In this document: positions 1-7,227 of the stretch, one piece after another
Layout: each line of letters starts with the position of its first letter
Position numbering within the stretch: the first letter of the stretch is position 1
Source of the DNA: an uncultured Prevotellaceae bacterium
Lineage (GTDB): Bacteria; Bacteroidota; Bacteroidia; Bacteroidales; Bacteroidaceae
Length of the DNA stretch: 56,942 bases
Assembly: GCA_946411565.1 (NCBI GenBank)
Contig: CAMKEM010000012.1
Span: 1 to 56,942, forward strand
Reading direction: 5' to 3'
The notes under the pieces: model-generated
What the model was told of the DNA's origin: nothing
The model's database searches: none
What the model saw: only the letters and a program-made list of their open reading frames with translations
Made by a program: the position numbers and the translations under genes

Positions 1-950
1 AACTCATAGAAAGGGTTGTCCTCCAAACCTGTATAGTTCACGCGCTTTATCTCGGGCAGTTGCCTACATTGCTCTGCAAGCCATAGCGCGGTTCCTGCCT
101 GACGATGGAAACGGATATCGAGGGTATCGAGACCGAGCGTTTCCATATATGCCGCCTGAGGAGTCATCACACCACCAAGATTGGTTATCAGTTCTGTCTT
201 CACACGCGCCGTGAATGCCAGTTTCTTTCCAACACGCTTGTATCGTGCCTGTAAAGCAGGGGAAGGAGTTTGAGACCAATCGAATTTTCCGTAGTCGATG
301 AGGAGTCCGCCAAGTCCAGTACCACCGCCAGAGATATACTTTGTGCTTGATACTACCTCGATATCCACACCGAAATCAACGGCACGGAAAACAGAGAATG
401 GCACTATTGTAGTATCGGCAATAAGAGGCACGCCAGCCTTGTGGGCAATGTCAGCCAGCTTACGGATATCAGCAACGAACAACTGCGGATTGGTGATAAT
501 CTCGAAGAAGAGGGCGCAGGTCTTGTCGTCAATCTGAGCCTCTACCTCCTCGGGCTTTGTGAAATCCACAAAACGAGCTTCAACGCCGAAAGTGCCCAAC
601 GTATCGCGAATAAGAGAAACACTGTTACCAAACAGATGCTTCGATGCCACTATGTTCAGCCCAGCTGCGCTTACAGCCGTCAAGGCATAGTGAATAGCAG
701 TCATTCCAGTATTGAGCGCCGTCACACTCACAGCTTCTGTCAGTTTCCTCACTCGCTCCTCAAGATAGGTGGTGGTGGGATTGGCTATTCGGGCATACGA
801 TGGGGCCATGGAACGACCGCAGAATGCGTCGCCCATGGCCTTTGCAGACTCAAACTCAAACGCTGCCGTGTAATATACAGGCATCGACAGAGCACCGTAT
901 GTATCAGGCTTCTGATACTTTGTTGTCAAAATTTTCGTTTCGTACTGCAT
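1..950 (-). CDS. metY: O-acetylhomoserine sulfhydrylase-like PLP enzyme (MetY), 3' end cut by window edge
   Basis: A Cys/Met-metabolism PLP enzyme that would add sulfide or a carrier-bound thiocarboxylate sulfur to O-acetylhomoserine to give homocysteine in the cytoplasm. About 316 codons are visible and the C-terminus lies outside the window. Family marks: PSYARIANPT near residue 50, NTGMTAIHY near 80, ITNPQL near 152, IADTTI near 177, and the lysine motif SSTKYISGGG with the PLP lysine at about 204. The start ATG at 950 follows a gap of short repeats after the cysteine desulfurase stop. It is the last visible gene of the leftward sulfur operon. The neighbouring HcyS/F/D-like genes suggest the thiocarboxylate-dependent variant. 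The related cystathionine synthases and lyases cannot be fully excluded without the C-terminus. Confidence 0.88.
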   Translation of the reverse strand, partial: MQYETKILTTKYQKPDTYGALSMPVYYTAAFEFESAKAMGDAFCGRSMAPSYARIANPTTTYLEERVRKLTEAVSVTALNTGMTAIHYALTAVSAAGLNIVASKHLFGNSVSLIRDTLGTFGVEARFVDFTKPEEVEAQIDDKTCALFFEIITNPQLFVADIRKLADIAHKAGVPLIADTTIVPFSVFRAVDFGVDIEVVSSTKYISGGGTGLGGLLIDYGKFDWSQTPSPALQARYKRVGKKLAFTARVKTELITNLGGVMTPQAAYMETLGLDTLDIRFHRQAGTALWLAEQCRQLPEIKRVNYTGLEDNPFYE

Positions 951-1076
951 CTTGGATGAGATTAAGAGATTAAGAAATTAAGATATTAAGATATTAAAAA
1001 TTAAGATATTAAGACTTGCGAAGCTTGGTGAGCCTGCGAACAAATCAATCTATTAATCTATTAATATCTTAATCCC
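951..1076. repeat. Intergenic inverted array of attaaga-type words
   Basis: Repeats of the word ATTAAGA on the left are mirrored by TATTAATCT/TCTTAAT words on the right, around a CTTGCGAAGCTTGGTGAG core. The RNA would fold into an imperfect hairpin between two genes of the same operon. No gene is seen. Confidence 0.7.
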
Positions 1077-2570
1077 TTAATTTCTATCACCAATGATTTT
1101 CTTCACCGCAATGACAAGTTTATCCACATCGTCACGTGTGTTGTAGAGGGCGAAGGTTGGACGGACACTCATCTCGTAGCCGAGGGCGCGGAGTGCCGGT
1201 TGTGCGCAGTGGTGTCCTGCACGTACTGCGATGCCTTCCTTGTCAAGCAATGTTCCAACTTCTGGGACTGGGATTCCATCGAGGACAAAGCTGACCACTG
1301 AGACGCGGTTCTTTGGATTGCCTAAGAGCGTGAGTCCCGGAATCTGTGCGAGCTGCTCTCGCGCATACTCCGTTAGCTGATGCTCGTGATGCTCAATATT
1401 ACGGATACCCAGATGGCTCACGTAGTCGAGAGCAGCACCGAGTCCGATGGCATCGGCAACATTAGGCGTACCAGCCTCGAAGCGTGCTGGCGGATTATTA
1501 TACTCGGTATGCTCAATGGTCACGTCCTTGATCATATTGCCACCACCCTGCCATGGCTGCATCTTGTCGAGCAGGGCCTTGCGTCCATATACCGCTCCGA
1601 TACCGTTAGGACCGTAGATCTTATGTCCGCTGAACACGAAGAAATCAGCGCCAAGCGCCTGCACATCAACAGGAGTGTGGGCGATGGACTGTGCACCGTC
1701 AATCAAGACAGGAATCTGATGAGAGTGTGCGATGTCGATGATACGCTGTACATCGTTGATAGTGCCGAACGTGTTGTTCACATGACCGACAGAGACGAAT
1801 CGTGTGCGAGGTGTGATGATACGCTCAAACTCGCCAAGGTCAAGATCACCGTTCTTATCTGTAGGAATAGCGTGCAAGGTAGCGCCGCGCTCCTGGCATA
1901 TACGCTGCCAAGGCACAATGTTGGCGTGGTGGTCAAGTTCTGAGACGATGACATCATCACCCGGGGTGAGATACTGTCTGCCGTAGGTCTGTGCCACAAG
2001 ATTAATACCCTCGGTAGTACCACGCACGAAGATTATCTCCTCGGATGATGCTGCGTTGATGAAGCGCTGTACCTTCTCACGAGCTTCCTCGTAGGCATCG
2101 GTTGCACGTGCAGCCAATGTATGCGCACCACGATGTATGTTGGAGTTATATGTGCGGTAGTATTCAGAAATCTTATCTATTACCTGATTAGGCTTCTGCG
2201 TAGTGGCTCCGTTGTCGAGCCATACGAGGTCATGGCCGTTTACCTTCTGATGGAGCACAGGGAAGTCGCGCTTTATCTGCTCTGAGTTCAGAGTGTCTGT
2301 CTCCTCAAAACGCAGGTCGCGCAGTTTCTGTGTCTCAGGTATGCCGATGCCGAATCCGTCGTCCTTTGGGAGCGTGTGCTGTGAACTGGTATTCGATGGT
2401 ACCAACTCAAAAGGCAGTGTCAGTGCCGCAAGGTTGAGAACCTCGTCGGGTATCACTTCCCTTCGCTCAGCCTGCAACTCCTCCGGGCAATACTTCTGAG
2501 CTACTTCTCGGAGCAGTTCAAAGCCAGGATCAGCGATGCCATAGCCGTCTATGTTTTTTAAATCTATCAT
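1077..2570 (-). CDS. Group II (SufS-like) cysteine desulfurase with N-terminal extension, probable encapsulin cargo
   Basis: A PLP-dependent cysteine desulfurase that releases alanine and leaves a persulfide on its active-site cysteine. The SufS-type core runs from about residue 95 to 497: LDNGATTQKP (118-127), RGTTEGINL (183-191), the PLP lysine in SGHKIYG (K317), and the catalytic loop RAGHHCAQP (C455). Residues 1-94 are an extra low-complexity segment absent from ordinary SufS proteins (about 405 residues). In family 2 encapsulin systems such an extension directs the enzyme into the shell. The shell gene lies directly upstream (190 bp, same strand), and TusA- and DsrE-like genes precede it, so sulfur probably flows from cysteine to storage or carrier proteins. 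No SufE or SufBCD genes are nearby, so housekeeping Fe-S assembly is less likely. Confidence 0.92.
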   Translation of the reverse strand: MIDLKNIDGYGIADPGFELLREVAQKYCPEELQAERREVIPDEVLNLAALTLPFELVPSNTSSQHTLPKDDGFGIGIPETQKLRDLRFEETDTLNSEQIKRDFPVLHQKVNGHDLVWLDNGATTQKPNQVIDKISEYYRTYNSNIHRGAHTLAARATDAYEEAREKVQRFINAASSEEIIFVRGTTEGINLVAQTYGRQYLTPGDDVIVSELDHHANIVPWQRICQERGATLHAIPTDKNGDLDLGEFERIITPRTRFVSVGHVNNTFGTINDVQRIIDIAHSHQIPVLIDGAQSIAHTPVDVQALGADFFVFSGHKIYGPNGIGAVYGRKALLDKMQPWQGGGNMIKDVTIEHTEYNNPPARFEAGTPNVADAIGLGAALDYVSHLGIRNIEHHEHQLTEYAREQLAQIPGLTLLGNPKNRVSVVSFVLDGIPVPEVGTLLDKEGIAVRAGHHCAQPALRALGYEMSVRPTFALYNTRDDVDKLVIAVKKIIGDRN

Positions 2571-2760
2571 ATTTTAGACCCCTTTCTGCCCTGCGGGCAT
2601 CTTTCCCCGTGAAGGGGCAAGAGGCTGGCGCAGAATGAAAGGTATTTTTTTAGAGGTTAGGGGTTAGAGTTTAGAGGTTAGAGTGGTTAAGGGGGATAGA
2701 GGGAGATTTAGTATTCTAAACACTAACCTCTAACCCCTAACCTCTAAACTGTTATCAAAT
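2571..2760. repeat. Inverted repeat spacer (GC-rich palindrome plus gaggttag arrays)
   Basis: The gap holds a GC-rich palindrome (CTTTCCCCGTGAAGGGGCAA, around 2600-2620). Tandem GAGGTTAG/GGGTTAGA words at about 2650-2690 are mirrored by CTAACCTCTAACCC words at about 2722-2750. It lies between encapsulin and desulfurase and would be transcribed as a hairpin. No gene is seen. Confidence 0.75.
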
Positions 2761-4200
2761 TTACTTCTCAACCTTATTGCGGTTCTGGTAGTCGTGATAA
2801 TAGCCTACCTCTACGTTTTCGAGCACGGCAATAGCATCGTCGGTGAGGGATGCCAAAGAGAAGTATTTTGTGAGCAAATATGAAGCGACACCGAACTTAT
2901 CGAGTCCCATGAGGCGAGCTGAGAGTGATGGTGCAATCTCGCCAGGAATACCGCTCTGGTGGAGACCTACAACACCCTGATTCTTCTCGCCTACACGAAC
3001 GAGGATGATCTTGGTTGTTCCAACGCCACGGCCTGTGAGATACTGGCCTTCTACCTCTACCTTGTCAGAAGGAATCAATGGAACACCGCGCCAAAGGATT
3101 ACCTTTGTGCCGAAGAGATCGGTTGTTACAGGTGGTACGCCACGCCATGTGCACTCGCGCTCGAAAGCTGCGATAGCTCTTGGATGTGCGATGAAGAATG
3201 CAGGCTCTTTCCATACCAATGAAAGCAACTCGTCGAGATCGTCTGGAGTTGGACTGCCGTAGCGTGTTGTGATGCGGTATGCAGGATTTGCTGCTGCCAA
3301 AAGGCCGAATTGCTTGTTATTGATAAGCTCCCACTCCTGACGCTCCTTGATACTCTCGATAGAGAGACGGAGCTGCTCCTCCAACTGGTTGTAAGGATTG
3401 TTGTAGAGGTCGCTTACACGGGTATGTACACGAACAACTGTCTGGAGAGTGTTAAGAGGATACTCTGTTGGGTTCTCCTCATAGTCGATGTATGTCTCAG
3501 GAATGATATTGTCCTCTTCATGACCGCTAACCAAGTCGATATGCTTCTCACCGTTATCGTTTACTGAAGCCTTGAGACGCAACTGCTTGTCAACTGCCTT
3601 GTTGAATGTCTCGCGGAAGTCTGGTACTTCCTTGATGAACTTAACAAGTTCCTTCAGCTTCAAGCCGAGGAATACAGTTGGGGTAATAGCGCGTACGCTT
3701 ACTGTTGACTCCTGCTCGTCGAGAAGGTCAGCCTCGCCGAAATACTCGCCATCACCCAAAAGAGCGATCCGCAAATCTTCGCCGTGAGACCCCTTGCTGA
3801 TAACCTCAGCCTGACCGCTTGCCACGATGAAGAAACGCTGCTTATCCTTACCCTCTTCAACAAAGAGCTGGTCAACATCAACCTCCTTAGCCTCGAAAGA
3901 GCTAACAAGACGGTTGAGAATCTCATCATCGAATTCAGAGAAAAGAGGAATTGACTTGAGGTTCTTTGCTGTAAATGAAGGAACACCATTCACATACTGG
4001 ATAGGAAGACGATCGTTTTTACGCAATTCTACCTTAGTACGGTTTACACGGAAAGTACCGCCAGTTACCTGTACCCAAGGAAGGAGTTTCAACAAAAGTC
4101 TTGGAGTGATTGAGCCCATCTGAGGGGCTGTCTTGGCGGTTGTAGCCAGTTTTCTGGCTGTTGCAGTCGTTACGCTGCGCTGTAAATTAGAATCTGCCAT
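2761..4200 (-). CDS. Family 2 encapsulin shell protein with cyclic-nucleotide-binding-like domain
   Basis: A predicted HK97-fold protein that self-assembles into a nanocompartment. Residues 1-75 resemble the N-terminal arm of SrpI-type encapsulins. Residues about 80-205 are a cNMP-binding-like domain (RFFIVASGQAEV at 122-133, DGEYFGEADLL at 150-160). From about 220 the shell domain carries hallmark strings such as RYGSPTPDDLDELLSLVW (313-330), AFFIAHPRAIAAFERE (334-349) and WRGVPPV (352-358). The cNMP domain and the 479-residue length are the features used to define family 2B; family 2A shells are about 300 residues. It sits next to a cysteine desulfurase with a cargo-like extension. Desulfurase-loaded encapsulins have been shown to store elemental sulfur in another bacterium, so that role is inferred here. 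Only two internal Met and one Cys. Confidence 0.93.
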   Translation of the reverse strand: MADSNLQRSVTTATARKLATTAKTAPQMGSITPRLLLKLLPWVQVTGGTFRVNRTKVELRKNDRLPIQYVNGVPSFTAKNLKSIPLFSEFDDEILNRLVSSFEAKEVDVDQLFVEEGKDKQRFFIVASGQAEVISKGSHGEDLRIALLGDGEYFGEADLLDEQESTVSVRAITPTVFLGLKLKELVKFIKEVPDFRETFNKAVDKQLRLKASVNDNGEKHIDLVSGHEEDNIIPETYIDYEENPTEYPLNTLQTVVRVHTRVSDLYNNPYNQLEEQLRLSIESIKERQEWELINNKQFGLLAAANPAYRITTRYGSPTPDDLDELLSLVWKEPAFFIAHPRAIAAFERECTWRGVPPVTTDLFGTKVILWRGVPLIPSDKVEVEGQYLTGRGVGTTKIILVRVGEKNQGVVGLHQSGIPGEIAPSLSARLMGLDKFGVASYLLTKYFSLASLTDDAIAVLENVEVGYYHDYQNRNKVEK

Positions 4201-4238
4201 AATTTTTTTTCGTTTGAGTTTTTTTTATTGTTAATAAA

Positions 4239-4463
4239 CTATTTCTGAATAGTTACCTTATATGTGGTGCCTTCCACATGTTCAACGGAAAGCACATTAT
4301 ATCCTTGATCTGTAGCATTGCGAGGCACGTTGTCAAGTGGTTCACCTTCAGAAAGAAGGACTTCCAATATATCGCCATCCTGAAGCTTTGAAAGCTCAAT
4401 CTTTGTCTTGACGAATGTCATAGGGCAATGCTCCTTTGTTATATCTAATATCTTTGTTGCCAT
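4239..4463 (-). CDS. TusA-family sulfur-carrier protein
   Basis: A 74-residue cytoplasmic sulfur-relay protein that would accept a persulfide from a cysteine desulfurase on Cys13 and pass it on. The motif is HCPMTFVKT (12-20), so the usual CPxP becomes CPMT. GEPLDNVP (40-47) and the closing beta strand fit the TusA fold. I chose the ATG at 4463. The reading frame extends 18 codons further upstream, but that stretch comes from gtgaaaaatgaaaa-type intergenic repeat and encodes unlikely residues. The gene lies 38 bp upstream of the encapsulin and 137 bp downstream of the DsrE-like gene, all in one leftward operon. Confidence 0.88.
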   Translation of the reverse strand: MATKILDITKEHCPMTFVKTKIELSKLQDGDILEVLLSEGEPLDNVPRNATDQGYNVLSVEHVEGTTYKVTIQK

Positions 4464-4600
4464 AAGCCTAACCTTTTTATTAAATGAAAAATGAAAAGTG
4501 AACAATGAAAAATACATTTTACGCTTAAACCTTAAAAAGTAATCTGTATTTTATTATTTTTCATTTTATAATTTTACTTATTTATTACTGGGTGGGCCGC
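4464..4600. repeat. AT-rich gtgaaaa/ttttcat inverted spacer
   Basis: Words of the type AATGAAAAGTGAACAATGAA around 4480-4515 are mirrored by TTTTCATTTTATAATTTTAC at 4558-4577. This is an operon-internal repeat spacer with no gene. Confidence 0.6.
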
Positions 4601-5080
4601 CTAAATAAACAATGTCTCACCGTCTTCCGAGAGTTTCAGGAATGAGGCTACACCGAGCACATCCTTTACTTCGGGTATAAAATCTTCCTTCTTGAGGCCA
4701 AGCACATGCATAGCCATCTCACATGCGTAGAAGTTGATACCCAAGACTTTAGCAGCCTCAACAAGTTCTTCAAGAGTAGCTACATTTTTCTTACGCATCA
4801 GGGAGCGGAAAATCTTTGGTCCTGCACCGAGGAAGTTAAAACGACTGGTAGGCGTAACCTTGAGTCCGCCCATCATGAATCCGAAAATCTTGGTAAGCCA
4901 GTTGCCACCCGTAAACGAGCGTCCCTGCTTACGTTTGATAGCATCAAGCCCCCAGAAGGTGAAGAATATATTCACCTCATAGCCGACAGCCGCCGCGCCT
5001 GTACCTAATGTAAATACAGCCGTAAGCTTGTCGAAATCACCACTAAAGGCGATGATGCTTAGTTTTTTGTTTTCTGCCAT
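4601..5080 (-). CDS. DsrE/DsrF-like sulfur-relay family protein
   Basis: A 159-residue protein of the DsrE/DsrF-like superfamily, whose members carry persulfide sulfur on a conserved cysteine. Family marks are SIIAFSGDFDKLTAVF (8-23), the glycine-rich GTGAAAVGYEVNIFFTFWGL (26-45), and the conserved cysteine in NFYACEMAMHVLGL (C120). It is the first gene of the leftward sulfur operon, with a long leader (about 107 nt) carrying a repeated element. Its likely partner is the TusA-like protein encoded next. The direction of sulfur transfer cannot be read from sequence. Confidence 0.88.
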   Translation of the reverse strand: MAENKKLSIIAFSGDFDKLTAVFTLGTGAAAVGYEVNIFFTFWGLDAIKRKQGRSFTGGNWLTKIFGFMMGGLKVTPTSRFNFLGAGPKIFRSLMRKKNVATLEELVEAAKVLGINFYACEMAMHVLGLKKEDFIPEVKDVLGVASFLKLSEDGETLFI

Positions 5081-5102
5081 AATTTATTGAGTTTGAGTGT
5101 CT

Positions 5103-5195
5103 GATTTCTGAGTGCAACGTGCGAAAGCATCCTCGCACGAAAAAATAGTCAACGTCGGCTGCAAGCCGGTGGACGTCTCTGATTTCTGAGTGCAA
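5103..5195 (-). repeat. 63-nt structured leader element between 15-bp direct repeats (copy 1)
   Basis: GATTTCTGAGTGCAA occurs at 5103-5117 and again at 5181-5195, exactly 78 bp apart. The 63-nt core between them (5118-5180) holds two hairpins: CGTGCGA/TCGCACG around AAGCATCC, and CGGCT-GCA-AGCCG inside outer GTC/GAC pairs. It lies in the 5' leader of the dsrE operon. A second copy with the same 78-bp spacing but a different flanking repeat lies at 55051-55143. Confidence 0.8.
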
Positions 5196-5224
5196 AGGTA
5201 CTCCATTCTGCTGAAATCGGCAAT
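5193..5224 (-). promoter_or_regulatory. Promoter of the leftward encapsulin/sulfur operon
   Basis: On the minus strand, -33 ATTG (5224-5221), a 20-nt spacer and -7 TACCTTTG (5200-5193), followed by the start region CACTCAGAAATCAGA. It matches the Bacteroidetes consensus TTTG-N20-TAnnTTTG. The shared operator is centred 54.5 bp upstream of the -7 element. Confidence 0.8.
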
Positions 5225-5244
5225 CCCATTGGGATGGTAATTCA

Positions 5245-5264
5245 CATACCACAATTATGGTATG
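5245..5264. promoter_or_regulatory. Palindromic operator shared by the two divergent sulfur operons
   Basis: CATACCACAATTATGGTATG is a perfect palindrome with 7-bp arms and a 6-nt spacer. Its centre (5254.5) lies exactly 54.5 bp from the first base of the -7 element of both divergent promoters, a position typical of an activator site. The same palindrome recurs at 7228-7249 and 15773-15790. The protein that binds it is not identifiable from this window. Confidence 0.85.
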
Positions 5265-5284
5265 TAGAATGCCACGAAAATGCG

Positions 5285-5316
5285 ATTGTAGGTATGCGGA
5301 TTTCGCAGTAATTTTG
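5285..5316 (+). promoter_or_regulatory. Promoter of the hcyS-hcyF-hcyD operon
   Basis: -33 ATTG (5285-5288), 20-nt spacer, -7 TAATTTTG (5309-5316), then CACTCAGAAAATCAGA. The structure is identical to the divergent promoter, so both operons are probably switched by one regulator. The leader to the hcyS ATG is about 30 nt. Confidence 0.82.
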
Positions 5317-5352
5317 CACTCAGAAAATCAGACACTCAAACTCAATAATATT

Positions 5353-5565
5353 ATGGCAAAGATTTATGTAAATGGAGAAGCGCAGGAAGTTAGCCTGCCA
5401 CTCAACGTTAGTGAACTAATCAAGCAGAATAACGTGCTGCAACCCGAAATGGTCAGCGTACAGGTGAACGAGGAGTTTGCCGAGCGCGAAGACTGGGAAA
5501 GTATTGTATTGAAAGAAGGCGACAAGGTCGATTTCCTCTATTTCATGGGAGGCGGTAGCCTTTAG
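5353..5565 (+). CDS. hcyS: ThiS/MoaD-like sulfur-carrier protein with a C-terminal extension (HcyS-like)
   Basis: A 70-residue ubiquitin-fold sulfur carrier. It begins MAKIYVNGEAQEVSLP and has VSVQVNEEFAERED (35-48) and LKEGDKVDFLYFMGGGSL (53-70). Ordinary ThiS/MoaD carriers end in Gly-Gly, which is adenylated and turned into a thiocarboxylate. Here Ser-Leu follows the glycines, so the tail must be clipped before activation. The operon supplies a JAMM protease for that and an E1-like enzyme for activation, as in the HcyS/HcyD/HcyF pathway of Wolinella. The start ATG at 5353 was chosen because the open frame further upstream runs through the promoter. A thiamine role is less likely: no thi genes are near and MetY is. 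Confidence 0.87.
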   Translation: MAKIYVNGEAQEVSLPLNVSELIKQNNVLQPEMVSVQVNEEFAEREDWESIVLKEGDKVDFLYFMGGGSL

Positions 5566-5813
5566 TAATTAATAAAGTTTCGCAAGCTCTACTTTATAGG
5601 GTTAGAAGGTTAAAGGTTAGAGGTCTTTGAAAGTTGAAAATTTTTCGCTAGGGCTCAACAAGCTAAAGCAAGTGAAAATTTTTATTCGCTGAAGTTCATA
5701 AAGCTAAAGCAAGTGAAAATTTTTTTTTATCTCTTCCGACCTGAAAACCTTAGACCTTTGACCTTAAAACCTGAAACTTGAGCTATGCGAAAGTTGAATA
5801 AAACAAAAACACT
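5566..5813. repeat. Operon-internal inverted repeats with two copies of an aagctaaagcaagtgaaa word
   Basis: The spacer between hcyS and hcyF holds two direct copies of a block ending AAGCTAAAGCAAGTGAAAAT (about 5646-5682 and 5687-5722); a third lies at 6644-6675. An outer inverted pair is GTTTCGCAAGCTC (about 5577) against GAGCTATGCGAAAGTTG (about 5779), with GGTTAGAGGTC-type words mirrored by GACCTGAAAACC-type words inside. No gene is seen. Confidence 0.75.
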
Positions 5814-6623
5814 ATGATTGATTTTACAGAAGAACAGATACAGCGATATTCACGACACATCCTATTGCAGGATGTGGGCGTAGAAGGTCAGGAGAAGATA
5901 ATGAACGCACGCGTACTTGTTGTAGGTGCAGGCGGTCTTGGAGCTCCTGTTTCGCTCTACCTTGCCGCAGCCGGAATAGGAACAATAGGTATTGTAGATG
6001 CCGACGTAGTAGATCTGAGCAACTTACAGCGTCAGGTAATCCATTTCACAAAAGATGTGGGCATAGCAAAGGTTGAGAGCGCAAAGGAGAAGATTCAGGC
6101 TATCAATCCTGATGTTAAGGTAGAAACCTATCAGGAATTCCTCGACTCTTCAAATGCCCTCGATATAATAAAGGAGTATGACTTCATCGTTGACGGAACT
6201 GATAATTTCCCTGTGAAATTCCTCATCAACGATGCGTGCGTAATGGCAGGAAAGCCTTTCTCTCATGGCGGTATCTTGCGTTTCAACGGTCAGACATTCA
6301 CCCATCTTCCGGGCACAGCTTGCTACCGTTGTATGTTCAAGGAGCCACCTCCAGCAGGAGCGGTGCCAACTTGTTCGCAGGCTGGTGTGTTAGGAGCCAT
6401 TGCCGGTATGCTTGGTACTATTCAGGCAGCCGAGACGTTGAAATATTTCACTGGTGTAGGTGAGCTTCTGACTAACCGCTTGCTCACCTTCGATGCCAAG
6501 ACTATGCAATTCCGTACTATTAACGTGAAGCATAGCGACTCTTGTCTCATCTGCGGCAGCCACCCTACTATCGACCATTTGATAGACTATGAGCAGGCTG
6601 CCTGCGACCTTAAACACAAGTGA
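5814..6623 (+). CDS. hcyF: E1-like adenylyltransferase of the ThiF/MoeB/HesA family (HcyF-like)
   Basis: A 269-residue enzyme that adenylates the C-terminal glycine of a sulfur-carrier protein so sulfur can be loaded as thiocarboxylate. The N-terminus is typical of the family (QIQRYSRHILL, 8-18). The nucleotide loop is VVGAGGLGAPVSLYLA (36-51), followed by DADVVDLSNLQRQ (62-74). A cysteine in PTCSQAGVLG (C187) sits where MoeB/ThiF proteins carry theirs. Two CxxC pairs (C170/C173 and C244/C247) form the usual zinc site. There is no C-terminal rhodanese domain, so sulfur must come from elsewhere, presumably the TusA/DsrE/desulfurase proteins of the divergent operon. It lies between hcyS and the JAMM protease gene. 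Confidence 0.93.
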   Translation: MIDFTEEQIQRYSRHILLQDVGVEGQEKIMNARVLVVGAGGLGAPVSLYLAAAGIGTIGIVDADVVDLSNLQRQVIHFTKDVGIAKVESAKEKIQAINPDVKVETYQEFLDSSNALDIIKEYDFIVDGTDNFPVKFLINDACVMAGKPFSHGGILRFNGQTFTHLPGTACYRCMFKEPPPAGAVPTCSQAGVLGAIAGMLGTIQAAETLKYFTGVGELLTNRLLTFDAKTMQFRTINVKHSDSCLICGSHPTIDHLIDYEQAACDLKHK

Positions 6624-6685
6624 AAAGTGAAAGTTGAAAATTATTCGCTGAAGCTTATCAAGCTAAAGCAAGTGAAAGTTGAAAA

Positions 6686-7087
6686 ATGAAAATTCCAAAA
6701 GACATCATAGATGAACTTATTTCTCAGGCCCAACTGGATGCGCCAAACGAAACGTGCGGCTATCTGTTGGGCACACAGAATGGGGATTCAGAAGCCGAAG
6801 TGACCGAGAACTACTGGATGGAGAACATCGACCACTCGCCTGAACACTTCTCATTCTCGCCAAGAGAACAGTTCGCTGCATTGAAGTATGCCCGACAGAA
6901 TGGTTTGAAGATTCTCGCAAACTGGCATAGTCATCCTGCATCGCCTTCTCGTCCATCGCAAGAAGACCTGCGACTTGCCAATGACCCTACTATCAGATAT
7001 GCCATTCTCTCCCTCCACGAGGGTGTTCATCTCAACTCGTTCAAGATTCTGAATGGCGAGGTTGTAGATAAGGAGGTGCACTTGTAA
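6686..7087 (+). CDS. hcyD: JAMM/MPN+ metalloprotease for the sulfur carrier (HcyD-like)
   Basis: A 133-residue zinc isopeptidase of the Mov34/MPN/PAD-1 family. The JAMM signature is complete: Glu22 in NETCGYLLG, then His81-Ser-His83, seven residues, Ser91 and Asp94 (WHSHPASPSRPSQED). In the known pathways (Mec+ in Mycobacterium, HcyD in Wolinella) the enzyme trims the carrier tail and frees the amino acid from the carrier after sulfur transfer. The trailing Ser-Leu on the carrier encoded two genes upstream supports the same double role here. It is the last gene of the operon; a hairpin with T-rich tails follows at 7145-7190. Confidence 0.92.
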   Translation: MKIPKDIIDELISQAQLDAPNETCGYLLGTQNGDSEAEVTENYWMENIDHSPEHFSFSPREQFAALKYARQNGLKILANWHSHPASPSRPSQEDLRLANDPTIRYAILSLHEGVHLNSFKILNGEVVDKEVHL

Positions 7088-7144
7088 ATTGAAAGTTGAA
7101 AATTGATAGTTGACTTTCTTGTATTATTGTATAATTACCAAGAG

Positions 7145-7190
7145 AAATCGTCAGTAGAACGCGCTTTTACTGGCGATTTTTGCTTTTTAT
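7145..7190 (+). terminator. Terminator after hcyD
   Basis: AAATCGTCAGTA pairs, with one G-T wobble, with TTACTGGCGATTT and is followed by T-rich sequence (TTTTTGCTTTTTAT). It separates the hcy operon from the next operator and promoter. Confidence 0.75.
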
Positions 7191-7227
7191 AGCGAAATTG
7201 ACAGCTAAAAACCATGCAAAAACAGCT

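Larger units (their letters stand above)
5085..5348. repeat. 33-bp inverted repeat flanking both divergent promoters
   Basis: The segment at 5085-5117 (ending in CTGATTTCTGAGTGCAA) is the reverse complement of 5315-5348 (TTGCACTCAGAAAATCAGAC, continuing ACTCAAACTCAATA), with one inserted base in the right copy. The arms enclose about 197 bp with both promoters and the shared operator, so the two operons start with nearly the same 5' leader. It could be an invertible segment or a frozen duplication. Confidence 0.85.
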
